From Gibbula magus (lineage: Eukaryota; Mollusca; Gastropoda; Trochida; Trochidae): a DNA stretch of 64,000 nt. The translations under genes were made by a program, and so were the position numbers. The notes under the pieces were generated by a model. It had not been told where the DNA came from and ran no database searches. It saw nothing but the letters and a program-made list of their open reading frames with translations. Location: NCBI GenBank assembly GCA_936450465.1, contig OW388293.1, forward strand, positions 46,428,040 through 46,492,039. Reading direction: 5' to 3'. Positions 42,965 to 53,355 of the stretch are shown piece by piece. Every line of letters begins with the position of its first letter. Position 1 is the first letter of the stretch.

Positions 42965-43225
42965 TGCTATATATGTCGAGAGGGCATGGGAACCCATTCC
43001 CAATAGAATCCGGGGTTCGTCCCATAGGATTGTTCCTCGGAGTCTCTCGTTCTCAAAAGAGAACATGGGAAACCTGTCCCGCGATTGAATCCGGGGTCCG
43101 CCGCGGAAGACGGGGACGGGAATTCCCGGAGAGCATGGGAGTATGCTCCCATGGGTCCGGGCTCCGCCTCGAGAGACCGCTCCTTGGATGCTCTGCTTCT
43201 CGAAAAGAGAAGTCATTCGGCAACT
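42965..43225 (+). repeat. GC-rich imperfect tandem repeat in piggyBac leader
   Basis: Roughly 105-bp units, two and a half to three copies, each hold 'catggga', 'aatccggggt' or 'gtccgggctcc' and a 'ctcg...aaaagaga' end. The inserts are also partly self-complementary. Open frames on both strands here are repeat by-products. Confidence 0.6.
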
Positions 43226-43534
43226 GACAACCCGAGCTTCCCTGACATAGTAGTTTATTTTCCGGGCCTCGCGCCCGGTGCTACACGTCGCCGAGGAAAT
43301 CAGAAAATGGTCCGTTTGACATATGCGTCGGAAAAATCGGCGCGATGTCAGAAGCCGTCGGCGCCGTCGGCGCTTGCGGCGCAGTCGTCCTAGATGCGCC
43401 GGGAGGTTCTGAAACTGGCAAATGAACGTCCATGAAGCTCACATTCATTATCTCTGTATGTTTATTGTCTCTAATCACATGTTATATGTTGCATACATCT
43501 AACGCATTTTCAATCATTTACAGGTTGAAGCAGA

Positions 43535-45568
43535 ATGCTGCGCGGACGTGGACGCAAGGCCCTGCGACGGCCTAGGACGTTGCATACTAGGACACGCAGC
43601 TTTGAAGCCGTTACAAGCGACGACGACTTCATCAACGAGATCCATGCTGATGAAGCCTCTGATATGGAGTCAACTGACAGTGATGGTAGCAGTGGTTTAG
43701 ACAGTGATGATGCATATGATCGGGACACTGTAATAGATAGTGAACATGGTGACACAGATGCTCTGAGTGATATAGAGACAGAGATTGCCAGAAAGATTCT
43801 AGCCGCCGGTAATTCCACCGAAGAAGACTTTAGTGGTTTTGAGGAGGAGTTTGCCGAAATACCACAATATAATCATGATAATTCACAGACGTTTGATGAG
43901 TGGGTGGATGGTCCGCGGCCACGTGTAAACTTGCCTTTCACTGGTCAAACTGGGTTGCGCCAGTTCATAGAACTTCCTGAGAACCCTGAACCTATTGACT
44001 TTTTCAATTTGTTTATACATAATGATGACTATGAGGATATGGCAACGGAAACCAATAGATATTTCAAACAAGCAATGGAGGACAAAATTCTAAGACCCCG
44101 TTCAAGAATGCAACAGTGGCAAGACACTAATGCAGAAGAGATGAAGGTATTTGTAGCCATGACAATTGCCATGTCATTGGTTGTGCAGAGAAACTTTGCT
44201 GATTACTGGTCAACAAGTGATGTTACCTCAACGCCTTTCTTCGCCAAGTGCATGCCCCGAGACAGGTTTTGGCTTCTTATAACCTACCTACACTTGGCTG
44301 ACAACAGGAGGATGCCGGGCCGTAACACCCCGTGCTTTTCACCAATAAATAAACTGGGACACTTGTATAACCGGATAGTTCACCGTTTTTCAAGAGTGTA
44401 TAAACCGCATCAAAACATTTCAGTCGACGAGGGCATGGTGCCCTGGAAAGGTAACTTATCTTTCAAAGTTTATCTTCCCGACAAGCCTAAGAAGTATGGG
44501 ATAAAGGCTTTCATGTTGTGTGACTCGCACAACGGATACGTTTGCAAGTTCAAACTCTACACTGGAAAAACGAATGAACCGGTTTCTGAAGGTGGCAAAA
44601 CTTATGATGTAGTCATGGACTTGGTGAACGACTACGTTGGACAGGGGCATCACATCTTTATGGACAACTACTATTCGTCCACAAATCTGTACATAAATTT
44701 GTGGGAGCGGGGAATAGGTGCCACGGGGACGTTGAGAGCCAATCGAAAGGGACTTCCTGATTCAGTCAAGAAACCTAAAAAGAAAGCCAAGCAAGGGGAC
44801 ATGACAGTTTCTCACAACCATGGCCTACTCGTTCTTCGCTACGAAGATAGAAAATCAGTGCTTCTCATGTCTACTGTTGAAGATACACAACTTGAACAAA
44901 CAGGGAAGAAGAACCGGGCAACAGGGGAACCAGTTCTCAAGCCGCGCATTGTAACAACGTACAACAAGTACATGGGAGGTGTTGATCGGGCCGACCAGAT
45001 GTTGTCGTACACGCCGTTCCGAGTGAAGACCCTGAAGTGGTGGAAACGGGTTTGGTTTCACGTTCTCAACGTTGCCATGTTGAACTCTTACATCGTTTAT
45101 AAAGAATATAGCAAAGATAAACCTCTAAAAACAAGTCGGGAATACAGGAAGGCTTTGGCGCAACATATAGTAACATTTGCGGACAAGGAACAAGTTCCAT
45201 CACTTTGCAGACGTCCCCGTGGTCGGCCGAGCACGAGCGACGAGAGTGTCACTCGTCTTCATGGACGTCACTTTCCGACGAAGATTGAGCCTGTCGGAAG
45301 GAAGAAAAACGTCACAAGGATGTGTGTGGTATGCTCTAAGGCAAAACGCGCCGTCCTCGCAAAACAGATTGAAGAAGGCAATGGGCCAGCAAGGAAGAAA
45401 AAACGAGTAGGCAGAGAGTCTTCTTATGAATGTACAGATTGTAATGTTTCTCTGTGCGCCGCACCATGCTTCAAACTGTACCACACCGCCACTGACTATT
45501 CCAGGGCTTACATCACTGCCACGGAAAAAGAAAGAAATGAAGAAGGGAATGAAGAAGAAGAAAATTGA
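43535..45568 (+). CDS. piggyBac-type transposase, intact, 677 residues
   Basis: This enzyme cuts the element out and pastes it at TTAA sites. The N-terminal ~125 residues are acidic and disordered-looking. The DDE_Tnp_1_7 (PGBD) domain follows from about residue 150 to 525. The catalytic aspartates are visible: D298 in SVDEGMVPW, D377 in FMDNYYSS and D484 (with D487) in GGVDRADQML. A basic linker leads to a C-terminal cysteine-rich zinc-binding domain (C597, C600, C633, C636, C641, C645, with H650), the end-recognition domain of this family, and a final Glu-rich tail. At 677 residues it is somewhat longer than the roughly 590 of well-known piggyBac transposases, owing to the acidic N-terminus and charged tail. 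No stop or frameshift is present. The start was chosen because it follows the splice acceptor and begins the conserved frame. Confidence 0.96.
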   Translation: MLRGRGRKALRRPRTLHTRTRSFEAVTSDDDFINEIHADEASDMESTDSDGSSGLDSDDAYDRDTVIDSEHGDTDALSDIETEIARKILAAGNSTEEDFSGFEEEFAEIPQYNHDNSQTFDEWVDGPRPRVNLPFTGQTGLRQFIELPENPEPIDFFNLFIHNDDYEDMATETNRYFKQAMEDKILRPRSRMQQWQDTNAEEMKVFVAMTIAMSLVVQRNFADYWSTSDVTSTPFFAKCMPRDRFWLLITYLHLADNRRMPGRNTPCFSPINKLGHLYNRIVHRFSRVYKPHQNISVDEGMVPWKGNLSFKVYLPDKPKKYGIKAFMLCDSHNGYVCKFKLYTGKTNEPVSEGGKTYDVVMDLVNDYVGQGHHIFMDNYYSSTNLYINLWERGIGATGTLRANRKGLPDSVKKPKKKAKQGDMTVSHNHGLLVLRYEDRKSVLLMSTVEDTQLEQTGKKNRATGEPVLKPRIVTTYNKYMGGVDRADQMLSYTPFRVKTLKWWKRVWFHVLNVAMLNSYIVYKEYSKDKPLKTSREYRKALAQHIVTFADKEQVPSLCRRPRGRPSTSDESVTRLHGRHFPTKIEPVGRKKNVTRMCVVCSKAKRAVLAKQIEEGNGPARKKKRVGRESSYECTDCNVSLCAAPCFKLYHTATDYSRAYITATEKERNEEGNEEEEN

Positions 45569-45720
45569 AAGTAAAGAGAGCCGAAGTGTGGACTAGTATA
45601 TACACATTATATACATACCTTGTTAGGTCCCTAAAGCTGTTCTGCGCACAACCGCAGGTAAATATTGTGTATATTTGTACATAAATGCATTGTAATTTCA
45701 TTGTAATACATGTCATTGCA

Positions 45721-45726
45721 AATAAA
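45721..45726 (+). terminator. Polyadenylation signal of piggyBac transposase
   Basis: AATAAA lies about 155 bp past the stop codon, in a T/A-rich 3' region. Confidence 0.5.
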
Positions 45727-47309
45727 ATATTCTTTATTTTATCAAAGAGACAGAGAAAGTGAATGCGAGCTTTCATTGGAAGTTCAGCCAGAACCGCATC
45801 ATAAAAAAACACCCATAAATGCTGAACCGGGTGGCCGATTTTCATAAAACTTACATGGGGTAAAGAGGAAAGATTCGGCTTTGATTCAATATAAAATGTA
45901 TACATGCGCACGAAAAACTAAAGTTGCGGCACGTGCCCCGATATGCGCGATAGTCAAAAAGTTGCCTCAAAGTACCGAGGGTACCTTCATTTGGCCCGCT
46001 ATAGCTTCCGAACGAAGTTGCGCATTTTTTTTCTTTTTTTCATCATCGTAAAGAGCAATAAATTGTCTTCAATTCCATGTATCATATGTATATGCGCAGC
46101 GAAAAATAAACATGCGGCAAATGATGCGCCAGATGTCGCAAAAAGTTAGTTTTTCAAAAATGAATTTTCTAAGTACTGGGGGTGCCTTCCTTACGCTCTT
46201 CATATATTGCGAACCATTTGACGTATTCCAATAATGTTTATATCATTGTAAAGAGGAATAAATTGTCTTCAAGTACATACGTGTTTCGCATGCGCGCGAA
46301 ATAATTTACGATTTTATAAAGCTGGAAATAAAGACAAACTTTACACCGCGCAACATGTATTGCGTTCGCCGCGGTGATTAGTGTATGCTGTGCTCATTAG
46401 TACCCATTAGTTCCACGCGCGCTCGGCTCTGGCACCCTCGAGGAGGTCTCGAGGAGGTCTCGAGGAGGTAACGGTACTGTAATTAGCACAGTCCCGGGGG
46501 GACCAAGCAGTGCCAGTAACTTGGTGCGCGTCGGGACCATTCACGTGGTACTGTCGGGGTAGCGTCACTCTCCTTTGGTTGGTTATATTTTCTGAACCAT
46601 AAGTCGTATTCTAATAATTTTTACGTCATTGTAAAGAGGAATAAACTATCTACAAGCACATATAAATTTCGCAATATGCGCGCTCAGGAGTTTTGATTTC
46701 ATGAAGCTGGAAATAAAGACAAACTTTAGATGACAATAGAATTATAACCATAGGTCGCATTCTAATATTTTTTATATCATTGTAAAGACAAACATCTGGT
46801 CTTCAAGTCCATATAAAAATTTCAGTAGCGCGCTCCAAATTCATGATGTTATAAGGCCCGAATTAAAGACAATCTTTACAAAGTAATAGAAAAGTAAAGA
46901 AAAATCGTAAAAAAATAATTCAAAGATGCGGGTATAAAGCAACCATTTGTGTACGGGTGCCGCGACTTGAATTTGTATTCAACGCCCGTATATAGCCCGT
47001 ATTCGCCATGTAGATGCGGTATATTTCGTAAAAACGGTACCGGAATCGCCGCCTGGAAATTCCGCCAGCAGAGCTCGTTAGTGCCTAAGCTCAAACTACT
47101 GCTGCGAGCTGCGAGCCTGTAAATTCCGCCACAGGGGCTAAAAAGGGTAAAATATATATACGCAACGTAAGGGTTAAATGGTAAAAAATACTTATCTGGG
47201 AAATTTTATTGACAATATTGTGAGCGGACAAAGTGGCGGCTGAAACAGGTTAAATATTAACTTGGCTAACCGCTTTTCTAGTTAATGTATAACTGTTTAT
47301 CACTAAGGT

Positions 47310-47750
47310 AATATTATTGCAATACCAATATATTGCAATACAGAGTTGTGCAATACATGTACTGGTATTGCAATACGATTTTAATATTGCAATATATTGC
47401 ACCAACACATATTAAGTCAAATTTATTCCTTTATCTTATAAAAGGCACGTTTACTGGCTTAACTTGTATTAAGAAAACTATTTTGAAGTGCTAGAATATG
47501 TGTTGGACTGTATTAGAAATGATCTTTCTAAAGATCTGAAAGTCATTTTATCAAATGTGTCATGTTTAACCTGCAAAAAGAAGTATAAACGTTTAGCATG
47601 TTGTTATATCATTGGCACTAGTTAAAATGGAATCTAGAGAAATATCTCATTGTCAGAGGATCGTGCAATATATTGTGGTACAAATTGCAATACTTTACAG
47701 TTCAGCAATACGTATCGCAATACAAAAATTGAGGCAATACACAGCCCTAT
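47310..47750 (-). repeat. Dispersed 'tagggctgtgtattgcc' repeat, copy 2
   Basis: 47,485-47,750 is the reverse-orientation relative of 26,085-26,366 and ends with the complement of the same terminal sequence. The DNA from 47,310 is also dense in attgcaata words and probably belongs to the same element. Confidence 0.75.
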
Positions 47751-48404
47751 TTATCACAAAGTCTGTTAAACTTCAATGATTGTATTTTGTCAATGATGAT
47801 GAATTAACATAAATTGTATAAATATATTTGATTGAATGGGAGAGGTATTAGAATAGGCTGCTAGCCTGCCTGTTTACCAATCCCATTCTTTTGAAATAAA
47901 TATTGTTTAAACTAAAAAAAAACTTGCCTAAGTACTTGTCAGATGTAGCTGTGGCCAAAATGGGCAAGATGTTGGACTGGGTGCTAATCGTTTATATACA
48001 GTATATTGGTATAGAGAACTTAACCCACGTGCCTTTAAAAACAGTGCGTAACAGGTATTCAGGTAACAGGTTACACAATAAATAATAAATATATTCCACA
48101 AAATTTGAATAAGAGCTGCAGCCTACTACATTACTAGGCATCCACAGCAACATGCAAATTCCAAATACAATCATTGATATGTTCATTTCTATAGGTTTTT
48201 CTCTTGATTTAGTTCATATTTCATGTTATTAGAGATGTTCATTTTCGGCTTGTTCATTCGTTGTACTGGATCAGCGTTCAAATAAGCCTTATGGCTTGTT
48301 CGCCAATCTAGATTTCATTTTATGAAATAAAATATGTATAAACCGTAACAGGTAGAGGAAACTCACTGAATGGGATATTATATCCCAATTGCCTTATAAT
48401 ATAA
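47751..48404. other. Intron-like spacer
   Basis: A 60-codon open frame at 47,903-48,085 (+) has no recognisable motif. Otherwise AT-rich and featureless. Confidence 0.45.
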
Positions 48405-48543
48405 TGTTATTAATTAAGTATTTCCGTATTGGCCGAGTTACAGGTCCTCGGTCCGTTGTATTGGCCCGAGACGAAGTCGAGGGCGAATACAACGGACCGA
48501 GGACCTGTAACTCGGCCAATACGGAAATACTTAATTAATGACA
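48405..48543. mobile_element. Fold-back MITE with ~62-bp arms
   Basis: Left arm 48,405-48,467 and right arm 48,481-48,543 pair almost perfectly (starting ttaattaagtatttccgtat). The spacer cgagacgaagtcgag is itself nearly palindromic. It resembles the 51.6-kb element in design: a long AT-flanked hairpin with a CpG-rich centre. Confidence 0.9.
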
Positions 48544-48699
48544 ATTTTATTAATTAACTTCTTTTCATTCTATTTGCGCAACACTAGACATCTCATTTAT
48601 ATTGAAATAATTATTATAAACAAGAATGGTGAATAAATACCACGGGTCAAAGTTGTGAAGCGATAGCTTCGGGGTTTCACCAAATGTGCAACTGCGCAT

Positions 48700-48785
48700 G
48701 CTCAGACTCATATTGGCCCAGTTTGTCTCGTATTGGCCCAGTTTTCCCGTATTGGCCCAGTTTCCCCGTATTGGCCCAGTTGTCG
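48700..48785 (+). repeat. Short tandem repeat (cgtattggcccagtttc)
   Basis: Four copies of an approximately 17-19 bp unit. The word attggcc is also found in the neighbouring fold-back element. Confidence 0.85.
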
Positions 48786-48956
48786 AATCATATGGTCTAG
48801 GCCGTAAATGCCGTATACGTGTCATAACATTGATAGTTAATTAATAATACCCTGCTCGGGGTATTTCATTATATCCTAATTGGGATATATTTGTATTATT
48901 TTTCTCAATAATTAACTTGCATTATTTTCATGATGCATTAATTTCTTGATTAACAG

Positions 48957-49126
48957 TATTCACCAAGATGCCGGGAGGAGTTGAACCAGCTGGAAATCTC
49001 AAAACATTTGTTGCACAGCTGACAGATCCGAACAGTCAGGATACGACCAAGGAGGATGTTGTGGAGCCTTCAAACGGACCAGAAATAGCTGAGCTTGCTG
49101 TTGGAGATGCTGACCAAACTCATGAG
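48957..49126 (+). CDS. A-type exon 1 of SAM-type gene array
   Basis: The exon opens after an acceptor (taacag) in phase 1 and closes in phase 0 before a gtatta donor. It encodes FTKMPGGVEPAGNLKTF, then a segment of the form LTDPNSQDTTKEDVVEPSNG and EIAELAVGDADQTHE. The same exon recurs at 52,888, 54,580 (fused) and 58,118 with high similarity, which argues it is or was coding. I know no domain for it; it is probably a linker. Its phase accepts the SAM-start exon upstream. Confidence 0.6.
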
Positions 49127-49189
49127 GTATTATACCTTTCATAACAATTGTATTCTTGGGTATCTAATTTGTTATCTCCCACCATGCGT

Positions 49190-49460
49190 TTAGCGTGAAG
49201 CGGGGGATATAGTATTCGGCTGCGTCCGTCGGTACGTACGTCCGTCCGTACGTCCGTATGAAATGGAAAAACTGGAATTCTTTTCATATTTTGCATATGG
49301 GTTCATCATGGAGAGAGTAATGTTCCTACAGAGTTTTGTGACCTTGACCTTCATTTCAATGTCATTTTACCCTTGTCAGCGGGATATCTCAAGAACCATC
49401 CATCAATAAATATGCCTTCAGTTCATATCAAGTATCCCCAAAATGCTACAATATGATGTT
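49190..49460 (+). repeat. Dispersed repeat fragment, 'ccgtccgtacgtcc' type
   Basis: A sequence with a gcgggggatat-type start, then runs of cgtccgta, then text on 'gaccttgacc'. It lies inside the intron after A exon 1. A similar start (49,795-49,825) leads into the 152-bp tandem array. Confidence 0.5.
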
Positions 49461-49550
49461 GCTGTATGACAAAAACAGACAAAGAAATTGGACCTCTTAT
49501 TTTAAAAGGTGTGCTAAACTTCTGATATTGTACTCTCTACCTCGCAGCAG

Positions 49551-49623
49551 ATTTCAACACCACAGACAGGCGACAGTGAGAATGAGAAAGGTTGCTCCGA
49601 GAACGATATCCGTATACTTGAAG
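49551..49623 (+). CDS. Hybrid exon: B-type segment fused to SAM-type segment
   Basis: After an acceptor at gcagcag the exon encodes ISTPQTGDSENEKGCSENDI then RILE and ends in phase 1 at gtgagc. The first nine residues match the inner part of the B exon (ISTPQ-DDS). The remainder matches the 36,858 SAM-start exon (EKGFSENSMRIFE), and the downstream intron also matches that after 36,933. The upstream intron matches that of the B exons. This is therefore a recombinant of two exons of the array; whether it is used is unknown. Confidence 0.55.
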
Positions 49624-49799
49624 GTGAGCATTAAAACAACGCATGTTTATAGCTACTAAAACCGCACGTATGTATCATGCCCAGTTACTCAAATGCCATC
49701 CATCCAAAAGCATATTTGTTTACATATCATGTCATTATCTGTGCCTTTGTTTTCATTCTTTTTTTATAAGGAGGCTTCTATTGTGGTATGTTTTTATCC

Positions 49800-50890
49800 C
49801 CCGCCAACATAGTCCGTCCGTCCCGATTTTGTTTCCGGAGCAGAACTCGAAAACTATAAGACATATCTCAACGAAACTTGGTGTGTGGAACAATCATCAT
49901 GTGTAGAAGTGCCTTTTGGGGTTTTCAACTTCTTCGAGTTATTTTTTTGGACCATTTTCATGGAAATGTAACTTAGAATTTCGTTTCCGGAACAGAACTT
50001 GAAAACTATAAGACATATCATCAATGAAACTTGGTGTGTGGAACAATCATCATGTGTAGATGTGCCTTTTGGGGTTTTCAACTTCTTCGAGTTATTTTTT
50101 TTTACCGTTTCCATGGAAATGTAACTTAGAATTTCGTTTCCGGAGCAGAACTCGAAAACCGTAAGACATATCTCAACGAAACGTGGTGTGTGGAACAATC
50201 ATCATGTGTAGATGTGCCTTTTGGGGTTTTCAACTTCTTCGAGTTATTTTTTTTTACCGTTTCCATGGAAATGTAACTTAGAATTTTGTTTCCGGAGCAG
50301 AACTCGAAAACCATAAGACATATCTCAACGAAACGTGGTGTGTGGAACAATCATCATGTGTAGATGTGCCTTTTGGGGTTTTCAACTTCTTCGAGTTATT
50401 TTTTTGGACCGTTTCCATGGAAATGTAACTTAGAATTTCGTTTCCGGAACAGAACTCGAAAACTATAAGACATATCTCAACGAAACTTGGTGTGTGGAAC
50501 AATCATCATGTCTAGATGTGCCTTTTGGGGTTTTCAACTTCTTCAAGTTATTATTTTTTACCGTTTCCATGGAAATGTAACTTAGAATTTCGTTTCCGGA
50601 GCAGAACTCGAAAACCATAAGACATATCTCAACGAAACTTGGTGTGTGGAACAATCATCATGTGTAGATGTGCCTTTTGGGGTTTTCAACTTCTTCGAGT
50701 TATTTTTTTTTTACCGTTTACATGGAAATGTAACTTAGAATTTCGTTTCCGGGACAGAACTCGAAAACTATAAGACATATCTCAACGAAACTTGGTGTGT
50801 GGAACAATCATCATGTGTAAATGTGCCTTTTGGGGTTTTCAACTTCTTCGAGTTATATTTTTGGACCGTTTCCATGGAAATGTAACTTAG
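49800..50890 (+). repeat. 152-bp tandem satellite-like array, about seven copies
   Basis: The unit holds ttccggagcagaactcgaaa, ataagacatatctcaacgaa, and a 'gccttttggggttttcaac' stretch, with spacing of about 152 bp. Copies differ by a few bases. It lies in an intron of the SAM-type locus. The several open frames on the minus strand are repeat by-products. Confidence 0.95.
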
Positions 50891-50914
50891 ACAATCATCA
50901 TGTGTAGATGTGCC

Positions 50915-51110
50915 TGAAAGGCCCGATGGGCTTATGGCATTGCACAGTATCCAGCCGTCTGTAAACTTTTCGCATTTTGTCTTCTTCTCCAGAACCACTT
51001 TGTCTAAGGAGCTGAAATTTTGTGTGTTGTGTTTAGTTGAAAAAAGGTTCATAGTCACTGTTATTCAACAACTATTCTTCAATAAATTTTCCCAAAGGCG
51101 GGGGATATGG
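50915..51110 (+). repeat. Dispersed repeat, 'gatgggcttatggcat' family
   Basis: Shares 'gcccgatgggcttatggcat' and 'cttcttctccagaaccactt' with 57,465-57,560 and, reversed, with about 57,140-57,230. Confidence 0.75.
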
Positions 51111-51624
51111 CCGACTCTGTCTGCTTGTTGTGATTCATCTACTTTGGTCCTGATACCCCTTGTTCCCTTCCCCATGCGTCCCAATAAGGGAACCCTTTTC
51201 CGGTTTCTCTCCACCAAGCGATCCAAGTGGATCAGCTCATCTCCAAGCCTCCCGGAGCGGGTCAAGTTTGCCGACATGCCCTCTGGGCGTAGGCGACGTT
51301 CAAATGATTTAACTCAGTCAGTCTGTTATTTCTTACATTCCACCTGATGAAGGAGTGAGTTTATGCTCTAAAACTATGTGTATTTCTTTCACATTAAAGA
51401 AGTTCTTATCCAGAAAGTCTACCTCTTCTCATTAGTATAAGCTTCTCTACTCCAGCTACCAATACCTGATGGGCTGGCTCTCGGATCCTCATCAATATCT
51501 ATGTTGTGAACACAATACACTATTGATACCTTCAAAGTGTACCATTGGTCACTTTCTGATTAATTTTAAGAATCATCTCATCCTTGTTAAGCATTTGTCC
51601 ATCTTGATACAAGCACAATATACG
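51111..51624. other. Intron-like spacer
   Basis: A 145-codon frame at 50,910-51,347 (+) begins inside the dispersed repeat and includes a basic C-terminus. I recognise nothing in it. No other gene is seen. Confidence 0.4.
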
Positions 51625-51794
51625 CTTAATTACTCATGGTGAGGTCATTATGTGAAATACAAGGACTCGAGACCTGACTCCCGAGGCGGTCTGACCTGAG
51701 CGATACTGCAGGTGGAGGTCAGGTTAGACCGCGGAGCGAATCAGGTCTGAAAGTTCTTGTATTTCACATAATGACCTCACCATGAGTAATTAAG
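51625..51794. mobile_element. Fold-back MITE with perfect 39-bp arms
   Basis: Arms 51,625-51,663 and 51,756-51,794 are perfectly complementary (starting cttaattactcatggtgagg). An imperfect, CpG-containing inner palindrome (acctgactcc... / ...gaatcaggt) lies between them. There is no coding capacity. Confidence 0.95.
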
Positions 51795-52887
51795 TGTTTC
51801 ACTATACCGAATTTCTTTCTATCTTCAGACTTTGGTATCTAACATTTAGCTTTTGCACTATACACACATAGCCATACTGGTAAATCTAAAAAATCATCTC
51901 ATTACAAAATCAGCGAACCGATCAGATGGCGCCATCTTGGACAAACATCGTCAAAACAAAAAGTCATGTGACGAGTCAATATCTTGGGTCAGTGACAGAA
52001 ATTTCTGTCACAAAACTGACCTCATCACTGGTAGAGCGGGTCATTGTACAAATATATTTTTTGATCACGTGGTGTGTGCTGACCAATGGAACTCTTACAA
52101 ATTTAGTAGAAGTATAATAATCACATTTGACCCCTCCTCCCAACTTTTAAAAGTTGGTAGATGGAATTAACCACCCCATTGGTCTAGGCATGGCTTGAAG
52201 TCAGGACTCAGCTTATAGTCCTATTGTGGCCTGGCACATTTACTCAATGAACATGTGGGACACCTCCGAGACAGATCAGGACTTAATGTAGCACATTGGA
52301 ACACAACTAATTGGTGGATGTCCGTGTTGCCAGAAGGCATGCAAAACACTTTGCAGTACCTTTGTCTTCTGCCATGTCAACTGTATCCGACATGCTCAAG
52401 TGACCAGTAAGTGGAACCTCATCCATCAGTGTGTAGATACAGTGCTCTTCTTCTTGGCTACACACGCCAATCTGACACATGTGGTCATATCACAAGAAGT
52501 CTTTACCCGAACTCAGAAACTACTGGTTTGAAGTTTGCTGCTCTGGTCTTTATGGAACAATTTATGATCTTCCATGCAGAAGGATGTTGGTGCCCGACTA
52601 AATTGAAGAATTTATTGCTCCATCCATCACAGGCGTTGTTTGTGTGGGATTCGCCCTGCAGTGTGGTCTGATGCACATTCTAGTTGCTGGAGGGAAGGCG
52701 GTGGAGTCAGTCTCATAATCTTCTTCAATGACAAGATTGTCAACTTTAATCCATGCTTCTAATAGTAGTATAACTATCCATGTTGTTTTCATAATCTTCT
52801 TCAATGACTGACAGTATTAATTCAAGTCAATGCTATACTCTTTGCACTCGCATATATTTCATGATGGATTAATTCAATCATTTACAG
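51795..52887. other. Intron-like spacer with degraded sequence
   Basis: Open frames at 51,853-52,170 and 52,411-52,671 carry no secure motif. A hydrophobic stretch around 52,610-52,720 (EFIAPSITGVVCVGFALQ) could be an old membrane-protein relic, but frame breaks on its upstream side prevent a call. Confidence 0.4.
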
Positions 52888-53045
52888 TATTCACGCTGAT
52901 GCCAGGAAAAGTTGAACCAGCTAGGAAACTCCGAACACAACTGACAGATCCGAACAGGCAGGATACGACCAAGGAGGATGTTGTGGAGCCTTCAAACGGA
53001 CCAAAAATTGCTGAGCTTGCTGTTGGAGATGCTGACCAAACTGAA
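52888..53045 (+). CDS. A-type exon 2 of SAM-type gene array
   Basis: Same borders and phases as A exon 1 (acceptor tttacag, donor gtatta). It encodes FTLMPGKVEPARKLRTQ, LTDPNRQDTTKEDVVEPSNG and KIAELAVGDADQTE. It is shorter by four codons than A exon 1. It is followed by an intron also duplicated after the 54,580 and 58,118 exons. Confidence 0.6.
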
Positions 53046-53197
53046 GTATTATATTTTTCATAACAATTGTTTTCTTGAATATCTAATTTTTTTTGCTATT
53101 TTTTATAGTTTAAATACAATATAAATACATAGAGAAAATCATTTTAAAATGTTCAAATCAGAACATGCACTACTGTTGGAAACTCACATATTTGCAC

Positions 53198-53355
53198 TAA
53201 TATAAGTTATAACATTCAATGGAGGGTGACATCGTAATTTATCAGACCTGCGTCAGTGTTTATCCAAAGAGCCTTAGGAGAGTTGGATAAACACTAACTA
53301 GGGTCTGATGCATTACGATCTCACCTGAAAAAAAAGTGAATGTTATAACATATTA
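53198..53355. mobile_element. MITE in intron, about 160 bp
   Basis: Imperfect inverted halves: the left has ataagttataacattcaatg and the right has gtgaatgttataacatatta, with inner gtgacatcgtaatttatcag pairing to gatgcattacgatctcacc. A truncated left half recurs at 58,433-58,486 at the same place in the duplicated intron, so the insertion predates that duplication. Confidence 0.7.

Larger units (their letters stand above)
41580..46835 (+). repeat. Reiterated subterminal motif of the piggyBac element
   Basis: A motif of about 60-80 bp recurs around 41,587-41,645, 41,787-41,845, 41,958-42,035, 42,113-42,190, 45,835-45,915, 46,025-46,110, 46,226-46,300, 46,605-46,690 and 46,760-46,830. It is built on 'tcattgtaaagagaaaa...attgtcttcaattccatataaaat...cgcatg'. 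All copies have the same orientation and lie on both sides of the coding region, not within it. Similar copies occur in the broken piggyBac end at 56.1-56.7 kb. They could be transposase-binding sites or simple internal amplification. Confidence 0.75.
41015..47173 (+). mobile_element. Complete piggyBac transposon, copy 1
   Basis: It is flanked by TTAA on both sides (41,011-41,014 and 47,174-47,177), the piggyBac target. The ends are cccttaacatgcg and the complement of cccttacgttgcg, matching at 10 of 13 positions. The element is unusually long at about 6.2 kb, with one transposase gene in the middle and roughly 2.5 kb and 1.6 kb of non-coding DNA on each side. Both flanks carry a repeated motif (see separate entry). 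A second copy starting at 60,458 is nearly identical over the visible 3.5 kb, so the family moved recently. Confidence 0.95.

Noticed and set aside
42905..43478. Several overlapping frames on both strands upstream of the piggyBac gene
   Set aside because: They lie in a GC-rich tandem repeat and leader; they are duplicated in copy 2 only because the whole element is duplicated.
49854..51058. Series of minus frames of the MFHTP type
   Set aside because: They follow the 152-bp repeat period exactly and are shadows of the array.
52560..52720. Possible membrane-protein (tetraspanin-like) relic
   Set aside because: Only one short hydrophobic segment and a GCW-C cluster in another frame; too weak to call.
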